Below are positions 53,893 through 61,927 of a stretch of 64,000 nucleotides of DNA, piece after piece; position 1 is the stretch's first letter; each line of letters opens with the position of its first letter. The stretch is from Bacteroidota bacterium (GTDB lineage: Bacteria; Bacteroidota; Bacteroidia; Flavobacteriales_D; Crocinitomicaceae). Location of the stretch: contig SBGX01000011.1 of assembly GCA_006226425.1 (NCBI GenBank), positions 1 to 64,000 on the forward strand, read 5' to 3'. The translations under genes and the position numbers were made by a program. The notes under the pieces are model-generated. The model made no database searches, was not told the origin of the DNA, and saw only the letters and a program-made list of their open reading frames with translations.

Positions 53893-54336
53893 GTGAAAGA
53901 TGACAAACAGCTCCGCTACGACAAGGCCTATCTGAGGATGGCGCATACCTGGGCAGAATTGTCGCATTGTTCCCGAAAAAAGGTAGGAGCCTTGATTGTG
54001 AAGGACAATATGATCATTTCTGATGGTTACAATGGAACGCCGGCAGGCTTTGACAATTGTTGTGAGGATGAGCATGGAGAAACCCAATGGTACGTGTTGC
54101 ATGCGGAAGCGAACGCGATTTTAAAGGTGGCCCGTTCGACGAATAACTGTGTAGGAGGAACTCTGTACCTCACACTTTCGCCCTGTAAAGACTGTAGCAA
54201 ATTGGTGTTGCAGGCTGGGATTCGAAGACTGGTCTTTACGAAGATTTATAAAGACACTACCGGAGTTGACTTTTTGCGCGATGCCGGAGTTCAAATATTG
54301 CAAATAGAAAGTCCTTTTGATGGAGAAACAGAATAA
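53893..54336 (+). CDS. Deoxycytidylate deaminase
   Basis: A zinc enzyme that converts dCMP to dUMP for thymidylate synthesis. The 147-residue product has the zinc/catalytic motif VLHAEANAILKV (His and Glu), LSPCKDCSKL with the two zinc cysteines, and the family stretch VGALIVKDNMIISDGYNGTPAGF. The GTG at 53893 (VKDDKQLRYDKAYLRMAH) fits the usual N terminus; starting at ATG 53860 would add an atypical Cys-rich stretch and run through a -7 element. Its end overlaps the protease gene by 20 bases. Confidence 0.93.
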   Translation: MKDDKQLRYDKAYLRMAHTWAELSHCSRKKVGALIVKDNMIISDGYNGTPAGFDNCCEDEHGETQWYVLHAEANAILKVARSTNNCVGGTLYLTLSPCKDCSKLVLQAGIRRLVFTKIYKDTTGVDFLRDAGVQILQIESPFDGETE

Positions 54337-55906
54337 GTTTATTTGGCCCTTTGTGTTGAGTCTTGTCCTGGCGGCAGGTTTGTGGGGAGGTCACCTATTG
54401 ACCCCTAACTCCAGAGGATTGAGTTGGAATGAGGACCGTGCGAAATATAGCAAGTTGCAGGACATCATCGAAATTCTGAATGAACGTTATGTGGATACGG
54501 TGAATGGAGACAAGGTTTTTGAGCAGGCCATTTCGGATATGCTTCATAAACTCGATCCGCATAGTAATTATATCCCTGTTTCAGAGGTGAAAAGGGCGAA
54601 TGAACAGATCCAGGGGAAATTTGGAGGGATCGGAGTTCGTTTTAGTGTCATCCGTGACACCATATGCATCACAAACGTGATCCCACATTCTCCAGCCAGT
54701 AAGTTTGGTGTGCTTGCCGGGGATAAGATTGTTGAGATAGAAGGAAAGGAAGTGGCCGGAAAAAACATTTCCAATGAACGGGTCATGGAACTTTTAAAGG
54801 GACTTGAAAACACGGAAGTGAATATTCAGGTACTCCGGCATCAGGAGAAGAAAGCGATTCGCATTGTCCGTGGAGTAATTCCAATCGAGACGATTGTTTG
54901 TGCGACCATGCTAACTCCGAAAATTGGATACATCAAGTTGAACCAGTTTTCCGTGCAATCGGCCCTGGAGTTTAACCGGGCGGCGCTCCGATTGAAGCAA
55001 CAAGGGATGAAGCAATTGATTTTTGACCTCCGAAATAATGGAGGAGGGGTACTGCAATCGGCAACGGATATTGTGGATGAATTTTTAGGCGATCGCGTTC
55101 CGATTGTGACCACAAAAGGTTTGCATTCAAAGGAGTCTACTTACCGAGCGTCAAGTAAAGGGATTCTGAAGAATATGCAGGTGGTGGTACTGATCAACAG
55201 CAACAGTGCCTCGGCAAGTGAAATCGTGGCAGGAGCTCTTCAGGACAATGATCGCGCGACGATCATGGGAAGAAGGTCCTTTGGAAAAGGATTGGTTCAG
55301 GAAGATATTCTGCTGAAAGATGGAAGTAACCTTCGACTGACCATCGCCAGGTATTATACTCCTTCCGGAAGATGTATTCAAAAGCCGTACAGCAAGAATT
55401 ATCAGTCATATTATGAAGACCAAATCGATCGGATTGAAAACGGAGAACTTTACCATCCGGATAGCACTTTATTGGTGGACTCTCTGAAGTTTAAGACGAA
55501 GAAAGGAAAAATCGTCTATGGAGGAGGTGGGATCATGCCGGATATCTTCATTCCTTATGACACAACCGGTTCAAGCTGGTACCTGACAGATCTGAGATAC
55601 ACGCCTGTTTTTCAGAATTTCGCTTTCGATTTTCTGGAGTACAAGCGCTCGCACTGGGAGGATATCAGAACCTTCAACGAACGCTTTAAAGTCAGCGATC
55701 AAATGCTCAATGATTTCGTTCGTTACGCGGAGAAAGAAGTTAAAATTCCACTGAATAAGAAAGGCTTTGCGACCAGTAAAGAACTGATTCGTCTGACGAT
55801 CAAGGCGGAAATTGCCCGTCAGTTGTGGACCGAACAAGGCTACTATTCGGTGGCAGCCGACTTTGATCCGGAACTTCAAAGAGCCCTGGATTATTTGACG
55901 AAATAG
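54317..55906 (+). CDS. S41 family C-terminal processing peptidase
   Basis: A 529-residue periplasmic serine protease of the CtpA/Prc type. It has an N-terminal membrane anchor or signal (KFIWPFVLSLVLAAGLWGG), a PDZ domain at about 85-165 (IGVRFSVIRDTICITNVIP, SPASKFGVLAGDKI), and the S41 core with the Ser in LINSNSASASEIVAGAL (about 300) and the Lys in RRSFGKGLVQ (about 324). The Ser-Lys dyad is intact. Such proteases trim or degrade envelope proteins. The start codon overlaps the deaminase end; ATG at codon 2 is an alternative. Confidence 0.95.
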   Translation: MMEKQNKFIWPFVLSLVLAAGLWGGHLLTPNSRGLSWNEDRAKYSKLQDIIEILNERYVDTVNGDKVFEQAISDMLHKLDPHSNYIPVSEVKRANEQIQGKFGGIGVRFSVIRDTICITNVIPHSPASKFGVLAGDKIVEIEGKEVAGKNISNERVMELLKGLENTEVNIQVLRHQEKKAIRIVRGVIPIETIVCATMLTPKIGYIKLNQFSVQSALEFNRAALRLKQQGMKQLIFDLRNNGGGVLQSATDIVDEFLGDRVPIVTTKGLHSKESTYRASSKGILKNMQVVVLINSNSASASEIVAGALQDNDRATIMGRRSFGKGLVQEDILLKDGSNLRLTIARYYTPSGRCIQKPYSKNYQSYYEDQIDRIENGELYHPDSTLLVDSLKFKTKKGKIVYGGGGIMPDIFIPYDTTGSSWYLTDLRYTPVFQNFAFDFLEYKRSHWEDIRTFNERFKVSDQMLNDFVRYAEKEVKIPLNKKGFATSKELIRLTIKAEIARQLWTEQGYYSVAADFDPELQRALDYLTK

Positions 55907-55915
55907 CTGTCTTCC

Positions 55916-55944
55916 TTGCGGAATGTCAAAAATGAATAACTTTG
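55916..55944 (+). promoter_or_regulatory. Promoter of the unknown bitopic protein gene (TTG-N18-TAACTTTG)
   Basis: TTG (55916-55918), 18 bases, then TAACTTTG (55937-55944) gives both promoter elements at proper spacing. It fixes the start at ATG 55968, because the longer in-frame start at 55923 lies within the promoter. Confidence 0.65.
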
Positions 55945-55967
55945 GTAGTACCAGGTTATTTCGCGAC

Positions 55968-57578
55968 ATGTACATCACACTCCATGAAATCAAAGACGTT
56001 CTCGCTTCCATCGAGATCGAATATTCGGCGTCCGGCTGTCGGCAGCTATTGGAACGTTGGGAAGAGTTTCAGTCCCGGATCGAATCACACGCAGATCGCG
56101 AAAGAGCAGGTAGTTTTAAGAGTCGCATTGAGAGCTTGAGCGAGGAATCCGTTTGGGTATTTAGTCAATGGATCGAAGCGCATCCGGCTTTGACCGGGAC
56201 CATTCAAAACAAGTCCTTTGACGCAAATGATTTTCGGGAGTCCTATTTAAAGCATCAACTTTTCGAGGCGTTTCAACGTTATGTTTCGCCTTATCTAAGG
56301 GAAGTACTTCGCACCAAAATAACGACGGAAGAGGAAGTTGTTCGTCTCGGAACATATCTGAACTTGTTGACCGAGACAGATCGTCTGATTGTACAACGGG
56401 GAATCAAATCTTTTTTGGAGCAGGAGTGGGAGCAGGCTTCAGTCCACGTGAAGGCGGCACAAACGGAAGAAGAATTGATTCAAGAGCTGCGAAAACTCTA
56501 TTCCGAACGACGAATGGCTGTGCTCAATGCAATGGATAAGCAAATGTATCTGGAGAAACGTTTGTGGATTGACCGGGGCATTGATTTAATCAATCATCCG
56601 GCAATGAGTTACCGGCTGGCCTATTGGTTGGTCAAACAGCTCAATCATCTGAAATTGAATCCTGAACATCAGCAACAATTAGCGGAGGTTGAAAAATCTC
56701 TTCGGCAGGGAGATGGACGTTTTATGAAAAGGAGGAGCTTGTTAGATGGTCAGAAGAACAAGTGGAACTGGAGACGGATGGTGGCTGTTTTGTTGTTGAT
56801 TTTTGTTGGAACGGGAGTTTATTACTTCCGGAATCTGTTCCAGTCGAAAGAAAAAGAAGTAGAATTGGCAGGAAGCTCTTTTGAACAGTTTACGCTCGGG
56901 GAACGAAAACACCTGGATAGTCTTATTCGAGAAATGGATCCTCAGGTACAGGAGCGAAGCAGGTATAAGCAGGACAATGCGAATCATTTGCACCTCAATC
57001 GCGTATCGATACCAATCGTCTCAAAGAGAGCTTATCGGAATCAACAAATTCAGAAGTACCTGGATGCTTGCGAACTGGTCATTTCCTGGGAAGAACAGGG
57101 AAAGATAGATAGTTGCAGGAGCTACCGGCAAAGTGAGTTGCCCACTTTAAAAATTCCCGGGTTTGAAGCCCTTGAAAAATCGATGTCTGGAACCCCTTTT
57201 TACATAAGGAATGCCACGGAAGAACAAGTACTGATTTTATTGTTCGAAGATCGTCCTGGAGGGAAAGTGTATCATCGTTTTTTGCGTCCAGCCGAAGAAT
57301 GTCGTTTTTTGGCAGGAAGAGGGAAAGAAATGATCTTTTTGTCAGGCAATGATCTGGGAAGTATAGAACTCCGTGAAAGCCAGCGGAAACAGCTCGGAAA
57401 ATCCTATAGACATCATTTTTGCTTGCGGGAAGACTCGTTTTCCAGACAAATGTCCCGGAGCTATCAGGTTCGTAGGGATGTTTCTTCTGAGGCCAAGGTC
57501 CTATTGAACCGTTCAGTGGACGGGGAGTTCTATCTGGTTGATTTAGAAGAATTGCTGGAGGAAAAAGAAGCCAAATAA
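55968..57578 (+). CDS. Unrecognised bitopic membrane protein
   Basis: A 536-residue protein with no family I can name. The N-terminal ~265 residues are helical, charged and lack a signal peptide (MYITLHEIKDVLASIEIEYS), so should be cytoplasmic. A single membrane helix (MVAVLLLIFVGTGVYYF, about 270-287) follows a basic KNKWNWRR stretch. The C-terminal ~245 residues would be periplasmic and contain a beta-rich part (MSGTPFYIRNATEEQVLILL, GKVYHRFLRPAEECRFLAGR). The layout suggests a signal- or force-transducing envelope protein. It follows the S41 protease by 61 bases but has its own promoter, and ends in a strong terminator. Confidence 0.75.
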   Translation: MYITLHEIKDVLASIEIEYSASGCRQLLERWEEFQSRIESHADRERAGSFKSRIESLSEESVWVFSQWIEAHPALTGTIQNKSFDANDFRESYLKHQLFEAFQRYVSPYLREVLRTKITTEEEVVRLGTYLNLLTETDRLIVQRGIKSFLEQEWEQASVHVKAAQTEEELIQELRKLYSERRMAVLNAMDKQMYLEKRLWIDRGIDLINHPAMSYRLAYWLVKQLNHLKLNPEHQQQLAEVEKSLRQGDGRFMKRRSLLDGQKNKWNWRRMVAVLLLIFVGTGVYYFRNLFQSKEKEVELAGSSFEQFTLGERKHLDSLIREMDPQVQERSRYKQDNANHLHLNRVSIPIVSKRAYRNQQIQKYLDACELVISWEEQGKIDSCRSYRQSELPTLKIPGFEALEKSMSGTPFYIRNATEEQVLILLFEDRPGGKVYHRFLRPAEECRFLAGRGKEMIFLSGNDLGSIELRESQRKQLGKSYRHHFCLREDSFSRQMSRSYQVRRDVSSEAKVLLNRSVDGEFYLVDLEELLEEKEAK

Positions 57579-57610
57579 AAAAGAGCGAAACAGGCGTTTC
57601 GCTCTTTTCT
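57575..57610. terminator. Bidirectional intrinsic terminator
   Basis: AAGAGCGAAAC (57581-57591) pairs perfectly with GTTTCGCTCTT (57596-57606) around a four-base loop. U-runs follow on both strands (six on the minus strand, four on the plus strand). It can end the bitopic protein gene on the plus strand and the candidate small RNA on the minus strand. Confidence 0.9.
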
Positions 57611-57700
57611 GTACCTAACTTAAACTACTACTTATGAAAACTAATTTCAAAATTGAAACTTCAAATACTGTGCCAAACACAACTTTCAGGTTCCAACTCT
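57577..57700 (-). ncRNA. Candidate small RNA, possible 6S-like
   Basis: On the minus strand an exact -7 element TATCTTTG (57704-57711) is followed about 120 bases later by a strong terminator with U-run, with no reading frame between. The transcript can form ACCUGA/UUAGGU (57686-57691 with 57613-57618) as a closing stem, a large unpaired centre of about 21 and 15 bases, and an apical hairpin (57635-57663, with UUUC/GAAA and outer UGAA/UUCA). Closing stem, big central bubble and apical hairpin are the layout of 6S RNA, the promoter mimic that binds RNA polymerase; Bacteroidota have their own 6S-Flavo family. The assignment is by shape only and not verified. Confidence 0.45.
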
Positions 57701-57888
57701 GTACAAAGATAACGTGGTAAAAAAGGATTTGGTACGCGGACTTTGAACATTTAACATTTATTTGACAATCTTGTTAAAGGAATCAAAAAGCAAAGCAATA
57801 TTAATCGCAAAATTCAATCGATTTTTACGAATATAAAACAAAAAAGCCCTCTCGTCAGGAAAGGGCTTGTAAAATTTGGTTTAGAATT
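57611..57888. other. Intergenic region between bitopic protein gene and fumC
   Basis: About 280 bases hold the candidate small RNA body, its -7 element (57704-57711, minus) and the fumC terminator (57838-57870). A minus-strand TTGGCACAGTATTTGA (57661-57676) also resembles a sigma-54 -24/-12 site lacking only the final GC. The stretch 57712-57837 is AT-rich with no recognisable feature. Confidence 0.5.
57838..57870 (-). terminator. Intrinsic terminator of fumC
   Basis: AGCCCT (57845-57850) pairs with AGGGCT (57862-57867), plus inner TC/GA pairs, and the minus strand continues into a U-run (57840-57844). It begins about 20 bases past the fumC stop. Confidence 0.85.
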
Positions 57889-59289
57889 TTAGTCCAGGGA
57901 ACCGATCATTTTTTTAGGATCTACCCAGTTGTCGTATTCCTCTTCCGGCACGTATCCAAGACGAACAGCTTCTTCTTTTAATGTTGTTCCGTTCTCATGT
58001 GCGGTGTTGGCAATTTCAGCGGCTTTATAATAACCGATCTTAGTATTCAGTGCCGTCACCAACATCAGGGAGTTGTTCAGCAATTCATTGATGCGTTTGT
58101 GGTTTGGCTCGATCCCTCTCGCACAATGTTCATCAAATGAAACGCAGGCGTCTCCAATCAATTGGGCACTTTGGAGGAGATTGTATGCCATCATTGGCTT
58201 AAAGACATTCAGTTCATAATGTCCCTGGGTACCACCAACGGTTACAGCAACGTCATTTCCCATTACCTGGGCACAAACCATGGTCATGGCTTCCGCTTGT
58301 GTTGGGTTGACTTTCCCTGGCATAATTGAAGATCCTGGTTCGTTGGCCGGGATGATTAACTCTCCGATTCCAGAGCGTGGTCCGGAGGCCATCATGCGAA
58401 TATCGTTGGCAATTTTATTCAAGGAGACAGCCAGTTGTTTCAAAGCACCGTGTGATTCTACGATGGCATCGTGTGCTGCGAGTGCTTCGAATTTGTTCTT
58501 GGCAGTCACAAATGGAAGTCCAGTGAATTCTGCAATTTTTTGAGCGACCAGTACATCGTACCCTTTCGGAGTGTTCAACCCAGTTCCGACAGCAGTTCCT
58601 CCGAGGGCCAATTCAGCCAGGTGGGCCAGTGTGTTTTCCAGCGCTTTCAAACCGTGATCCAGTTGGGAAACGTATCCTGAAAATTCCTGTCCGATCGTCA
58701 GGGGCGTGGCATCCATCAGGTGAGTTCGTCCAATCTTCACTACGTTGGCAAACTCCTTGGACTTCGCATCCAGCGTGTCACGCAGTTGCTTGACTCCAGG
58801 AATGGTTGTTTCTACTATTTTTTTGTAGCAGGCGATGTGCATTCCGGTTGGGAAGGTATCGTTGCTCGACTGGGATTTATTGACATCATCATTTGGAGCA
58901 ATGGTTTTTTCTCCTTCACCAATCTTCTTTCCGGCCAATACGTGAGCGCGGTTCGCAATCACTTCATTGACGTTCATGTTACTTTGGGTTCCGGAACCTG
59001 TTTGCCAGATGACCAAGGGAAATTGATCGTCCAGTTTTCCGGCGATGATTTCGTCAGCTGCCTGAGAGATCAGATCGCATTTTTCTTTTGGGAGGACACC
59101 CAGGTCCATGTTCGCATGAGCGGCTGCTTTCTTCAAATAAGCGAAAGCGTGCACAATCTCAATAGGCATCGAAGCACTGGGCCCGATTTTGAAATTATTT
59201 CGGGAACGTTCTGTCTGAGCTCCCCAATACTTGTCTGCAGGGACTTTTACCTCCCCCATGGTATCCTTTTCAATGCGATATTCCATCAT
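57889..59289 (-). CDS. fumC: Class II fumarate hydratase
   Basis: FumC is the iron-independent fumarase of the TCA cycle, converting fumarate to malate as a homotetramer. The 466-residue product has the conserved start [20 protein letters not shown], the active-site stretches [18 protein letters not shown] and [18 protein letters not shown], and the superfamily signature [13 protein letters not shown]. Length is typical. An exact -7 element lies upstream and a terminator downstream, so it is probably monocistronic. The ATG at codon 2 is an equally good start. Confidence 0.98.
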   Translation of the reverse strand: MMEYRIEKDTMGEVKVPADKYWGAQTERSRNNFKIGPSASMPIEIVHAFAYLKKAAAHANMDLGVLPKEKCDLISQAADEIIAGKLDDQFPLVIWQTGSGTQSNMNVNEVIANRAHVLAGKKIGEGEKTIAPNDDVNKSQSSNDTFPTGMHIACYKKIVETTIPGVKQLRDTLDAKSKEFANVVKIGRTHLMDATPLTIGQEFSGYVSQLDHGLKALENTLAHLAELALGGTAVGTGLNTPKGYDVLVAQKIAEFTGLPFVTAKNKFEALAAHDAIVESHGALKQLAVSLNKIANDIRMMASGPRSGIGELIIPANEPGSSIMPGKVNPTQAEAMTMVCAQVMGNDVAVTVGGTQGHYELNVFKPMMAYNLLQSAQLIGDACVSFDEHCARGIEPNHKRINELLNNSLMLVTALNTKIGYYKAAEIANTAHENGTTLKEEAVRLGYVPEEEYDNWVDPKKMIGSLD

Positions 59290-59332
59290 CTATTGCTTTG
59301 AGTTTTTACTTTACAAATTACATCTGTCGGAA

Positions 59333-59340
59333 CAAAAGTA
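59333..59340 (-). promoter_or_regulatory. TAnnTTTG -7 element for fumC
   Basis: The minus strand reads TACTTTTG, an exact match, 43 bases before the fumC ATG. Confidence 0.55.
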
Positions 59341-59397
59341 ATAAGAAATAACCCTCAGTTTACGTCAAAATGACAGGAAATAAGTCTCTGGAACAGA

Positions 59398-60357
59398 TTA
59401 CTTTTCGCCGCTTTTCTGCTTGTTCGTCAGTTTAAATGCAATCGGCAAACGAACGGGGCTTCGTACAGCTTCACCACGATTTGTGGCGGCTTGCCATTTC
59501 GGCATACTCTTGATGACACGAAGGGCTTCTTTATCAAGTGAGGGATGGATGCTTCGGATGACCTTGATATCGGATAGACTGCCATCTTTTTCCACGACAA
59601 AGGCAAGATATACCCGCCCTTGTATTCCCTGGTCAATGGCTTCCTGGGGATATTTAACAGCTTTGGCAATAAATTCCTGCATGGCCTTTACACCTCCTGG
59701 AAATTTTGCCTCCACGTCGGGAAAGTTAAAGGATTCACCAGCGACCCGTTCTTCCTCTAACGGAAGTTTGATTTCCATGGTCTGACCTGGGGGAAGAGGT
59801 GCTCCGCTTCCACCACTTCCATCTTTAGAAATACGTGGCACTTGAGACGGTCGGTCATGATACTCTACTTCTTTCTGAATTTTTCTTACCCGGCTCAATT
59901 CAATTAACTTCAGTTTTCCCTCGAGATAAGCTCCGCGAACTTTGGCTTTAAACTGTTGTTGCCCGGACGCAAAGTAAATATCTCCCCTCAACACTTTGAC
60001 GCCATTTTCTTTGCGAATGCGGTAAAGAAAGTCCTCATATTCAATTTTTTTCCACTCCAGCTGATTTTCTTTTCCCAAAGCGTAGGAAGCCTGGTGATCT
60101 TCTCGTAACTTCTTTTCGAACGCTGTTTCATATTCCTTGAAGATCTTTCGTTTCATCTCTTCGGGAACTTCTAGCTCTTTTACCACCTGATGAAATTCCT
60201 CGGAACGAATGAAAAAACGTTGATACTTTTTGATGTTGTTCTGTCCGATTGATTTCAGGGCACCCATGACATTTACACGCAGGACCTCTGGTTCACAGAC
60301 ATCTGATTGAGCGAGAAGGAAGGCGGGAAGAATCAATAAGCTAAGAAGGAACTTCAT
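59398..60357 (-). CDS. Secreted protein with TonB C-terminal domain
   Basis: A 319-residue protein starting at ATG 60357 with a cleavable signal peptide (MKFLLSLLILPAFLLAQ); a longer frame from 60399 hides it. The middle is helical and charged (about 20-190). The last ~95 residues are a TonB_C domain: FPGGVKAMQEFIAKAVKYP, GRVYLAFVVEKDGSLSDI and HPSLDKEALRVIKSMPKW. Unlike true TonB it lacks an N-terminal membrane anchor and proline-rich linker, so it is unlikely to energise transport; many Bacteroidota have such secreted TonB_C proteins of unknown role. Confidence 0.88.
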   Translation of the reverse strand: MKFLLSLLILPAFLLAQSDVCEPEVLRVNVMGALKSIGQNNIKKYQRFFIRSEEFHQVVKELEVPEEMKRKIFKEYETAFEKKLREDHQASYALGKENQLEWKKIEYEDFLYRIRKENGVKVLRGDIYFASGQQQFKAKVRGAYLEGKLKLIELSRVRKIQKEVEYHDRPSQVPRISKDGSGGSGAPLPPGQTMEIKLPLEEERVAGESFNFPDVEAKFPGGVKAMQEFIAKAVKYPQEAIDQGIQGRVYLAFVVEKDGSLSDIKVIRSIHPSLDKEALRVIKSMPKWQAATNRGEAVRSPVRLPIAFKLTNKQKSGEK

Positions 60358-60432
60358 AAAAGGAGTGTTTTGGAAGCTAAGATACCACTTCCTGCCCAAT
60401 TGCCTTTGGATGTGATCGTGTTCTGGAGAGAA

Positions 60433-61284
60433 TCACTTTCCCTTCCTGTGCTTTTTGACTAGTTTTCCCGTTTTGGGAGTAAACTTGTTCAGGGGAATTG
60501 GAATGTCGGCATTCGAACTTTTAACCCTAGATTGGCCCGGTGTCATGGGCATTCCATTTCCTTCAGATGCTGAAAGATTGGTCATCATTCTTCGCGATCT
60601 TGGGGAAGCAGAGAATTTACCGGATTTTTTCTTTACAAAATGCATGTCGAGTTGCTCCTGAATACTCCGGTTTACTACATCGGAACCAATTCGTACATTC
60701 GCTGTGGCACTGTTCAGCAAACTAAGCAGGTTTCTAGCTTTGGCTAGTTTGTCCGAGTTTGTTTTCGCTTTGAAAAGACGACCTCTTTCTGCTTTCATCT
60801 CACCCAAATCTGGAGAGTCAGAATCGTACAGGGTGTCAGTTCGCTGTGTAAATTTGGTTTTGTTCATACTGCCGTTTAAGTAGTTGAGTACCCAGTTTTG
60901 AATGGCATTGAAAGAAACCCGATGACAGCGATCCGCATTGAGTGAGGTTAGGTTCGTGCTGTATGAAATGGTAGCACTGGGGTGTTCCTTGTTGTATTCA
61001 TCTACTACAAATCGTTTCAGGAACTTTCGCCAACCTGGTCGGCTGCTATCCCCCGAAAAAACACCTGATTTGTAATGAATTTTCCGTTGAATAGGAAGCG
61101 AATGACTTCCGGCAAGCTCCTGAAATTTGTTCGTTTTCAAGGACCCGGAAAAATCGTTGGCTTTCATTTGCATCAGTTGCAGTTGCAATGAACGACTGCT
61201 CAATTCCCCAGAATCGGGTGCCTGTGACACCTGTGGGGGATCTGTTCTGACCGGGATGCTTTGACGTAGAGCTAGTTTTTCCAT
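60433..61284 (-). CDS. eCIS-cargo-like protein of unknown C-terminal activity
   Basis: A 283-residue soluble protein without a signal peptide. Its N-terminal ~70 residues contain SRSLQLQLMQMKANDF, then KFQELAGSHSLPIQRK, resembling the leader of proteins carried by extracellular contractile injection systems (short LQ-rich repeats closing in PIQRK). A globular domain (about 75-225) carries LTSLNADRCHRVSFNAIQNW and LLSLLNSATANVRIGSDVVN; I do not recognise it, but the Cys-His-Arg and Ser are candidate active-site residues. The tail is basic and low in complexity. The right-hand neighbours include a toxin gene, so an effector role is plausible, not shown. Confidence 0.6.
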   Translation of the reverse strand: MEKLALRQSIPVRTDPPQVSQAPDSGELSSRSLQLQLMQMKANDFSGSLKTNKFQELAGSHSLPIQRKIHYKSGVFSGDSSRPGWRKFLKRFVVDEYNKEHPSATISYSTNLTSLNADRCHRVSFNAIQNWVLNYLNGSMNKTKFTQRTDTLYDSDSPDLGEMKAERGRLFKAKTNSDKLAKARNLLSLLNSATANVRIGSDVVNRSIQEQLDMHFVKKKSGKFSASPRSRRMMTNLSASEGNGMPMTPGQSRVKSSNADIPIPLNKFTPKTGKLVKKHRKGK

Positions 61285-61396
61285 GGATTCAATCGAAAGA
61301 CTGATTCTAAGCGTGTTACAAGTTAGTTATTTCATGGAGGAAAACCAAGAGCTCCATTGGGAAGCTTTAAAAAAATGCGAATCACTTATTTTTTCA

Positions 61397-61426
61397 TTTG
61401 AACTTTGATTTATTTTGCTAATTTTA
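61397..61426 (+). promoter_or_regulatory. Promoter of the 50-residue membrane protein
   Basis: TTTG (61397-61400), 18 bases and TAATTTTA (61419-61426) form a near-consensus -33/-7 pair (last base A instead of G), 24 bases before the ATG at 61451. Confidence 0.55.
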
Positions 61427-61450
61427 CCGCGTAAACAAAAACGATCTATT

Positions 61451-61603
61451 ATGAGTGGTATAGGTTTAGCGATATTTTTACTGTTAGGAGGAATGGCCTT
61501 TTGGTTATTGTTTTTCTTACTTGGTTTTGCCGTTCCATTCTGGATTTCTTTGGGGATTTTCGATAAAATCCGTCCAAAGCGAATTTTCGAAGAAGAGAAG
61601 TAA
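61451..61603 (+). CDS. Small membrane protein (50 aa)
   Basis: A 50-residue protein, almost entirely two hydrophobic helices (MSGIGLAIFLLLGGMAFWLL and FFLLGFAVPFWISLGIF), ending in a charged DKIRPKRIFEEEK. A promoter lies upstream and a good terminator downstream, so it is a complete single-gene transcription unit despite its size. The ATG at 61451 is chosen over an upstream TTG that would add a charged extension. I do not recognise a family. Confidence 0.7.
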   Translation: MSGIGLAIFLLLGGMAFWLLFFLLGFAVPFWISLGIFDKIRPKRIFEEEK

Positions 61604-61623
61604 TTCCTTAACAATATGAGATG

Positions 61624-61656
61624 AAAACCCTCTGCTGAAAAGTAGGGGGTTTTTTG
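61624..61656 (+). terminator. Intrinsic terminator of the small membrane protein gene
   Basis: AACCCTCTGCT (61626-61636) pairs fully (with G-U wobbles) with AGTAGGGGGTT (61641-61651) around a GAAA loop, followed by a run of Us (61650-61655), 23 bases after the stop codon. Confidence 0.88.
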
Positions 61657-61676
61657 TTTTGCTGGATGAATCGCAG

Positions 61677-61869
61677 CTAGGTGAGGGGATTTACTTTATA
61701 AATCCCATGTACGTTATAAATGTTATCTACAAAAACACGATCTTCTCTTTTCGAAATCATCAATTTCAAGCCAATTTTTTCTAGAGCCTTCAAAGCGGAT
61801 TTCAGATCCGACAGTAGCCTCTTTTACTTGGAAATTGCCTTTAAATGATTCGAATACCTGTAGGGTCAT
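61677..61869 (-). pseudogene. Possible frameshifted gene remnant
   Basis: Two overlapping minus-strand frames look like halves of one protein. The first (61723-61869) opens MTLQVFESFKGNFQVKEATV and then loses sense; the second, in another frame and ending at 61677, reads DLKSALKALEKIGLKLMISK then REDRVFVDNIYNVHGIYKVN. Joined near base 61805 they give one sensible ~65-residue sequence, ending in a pattern loosely like the C terminus of DUF3738-type proteins. It could be an inactivated immunity or transferred gene, or chance. Confidence 0.25.
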
Positions 61870-61927
61870 TTTATCTGTTCCTGTCAATTGAAAGTCTAAA
61901 GGATCTGACAGTCAATTGTATTGACTT

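Larger units (their letters stand above)
61604..61927. other. Intergenic region between small membrane protein and immunity gene
   Basis: This 324-base stretch holds the terminator at 61624-61656 and a possible frameshifted gene remnant on the minus strand (61677-61869). Nothing else is seen. Confidence 0.5.

Noticed and set aside
57634-57720. Small plus-strand frame of 28 codons (MKTNFKIETSNTVPNTTFRF)
   Set aside because: It lies just after a terminator, has no plus-strand promoter, and covers the same bases as the better-supported minus-strand small RNA.
58720-59301. Plus-strand frame of 193 codons over fumC
   Set aside because: Fully covered by fumC, whose motifs are all intact on the other strand.
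59398-60357. TonB proper
   Set aside because: There is a cleavable signal peptide instead of a membrane anchor and no proline-rich spanning region or ExbB/ExbD genes nearby.
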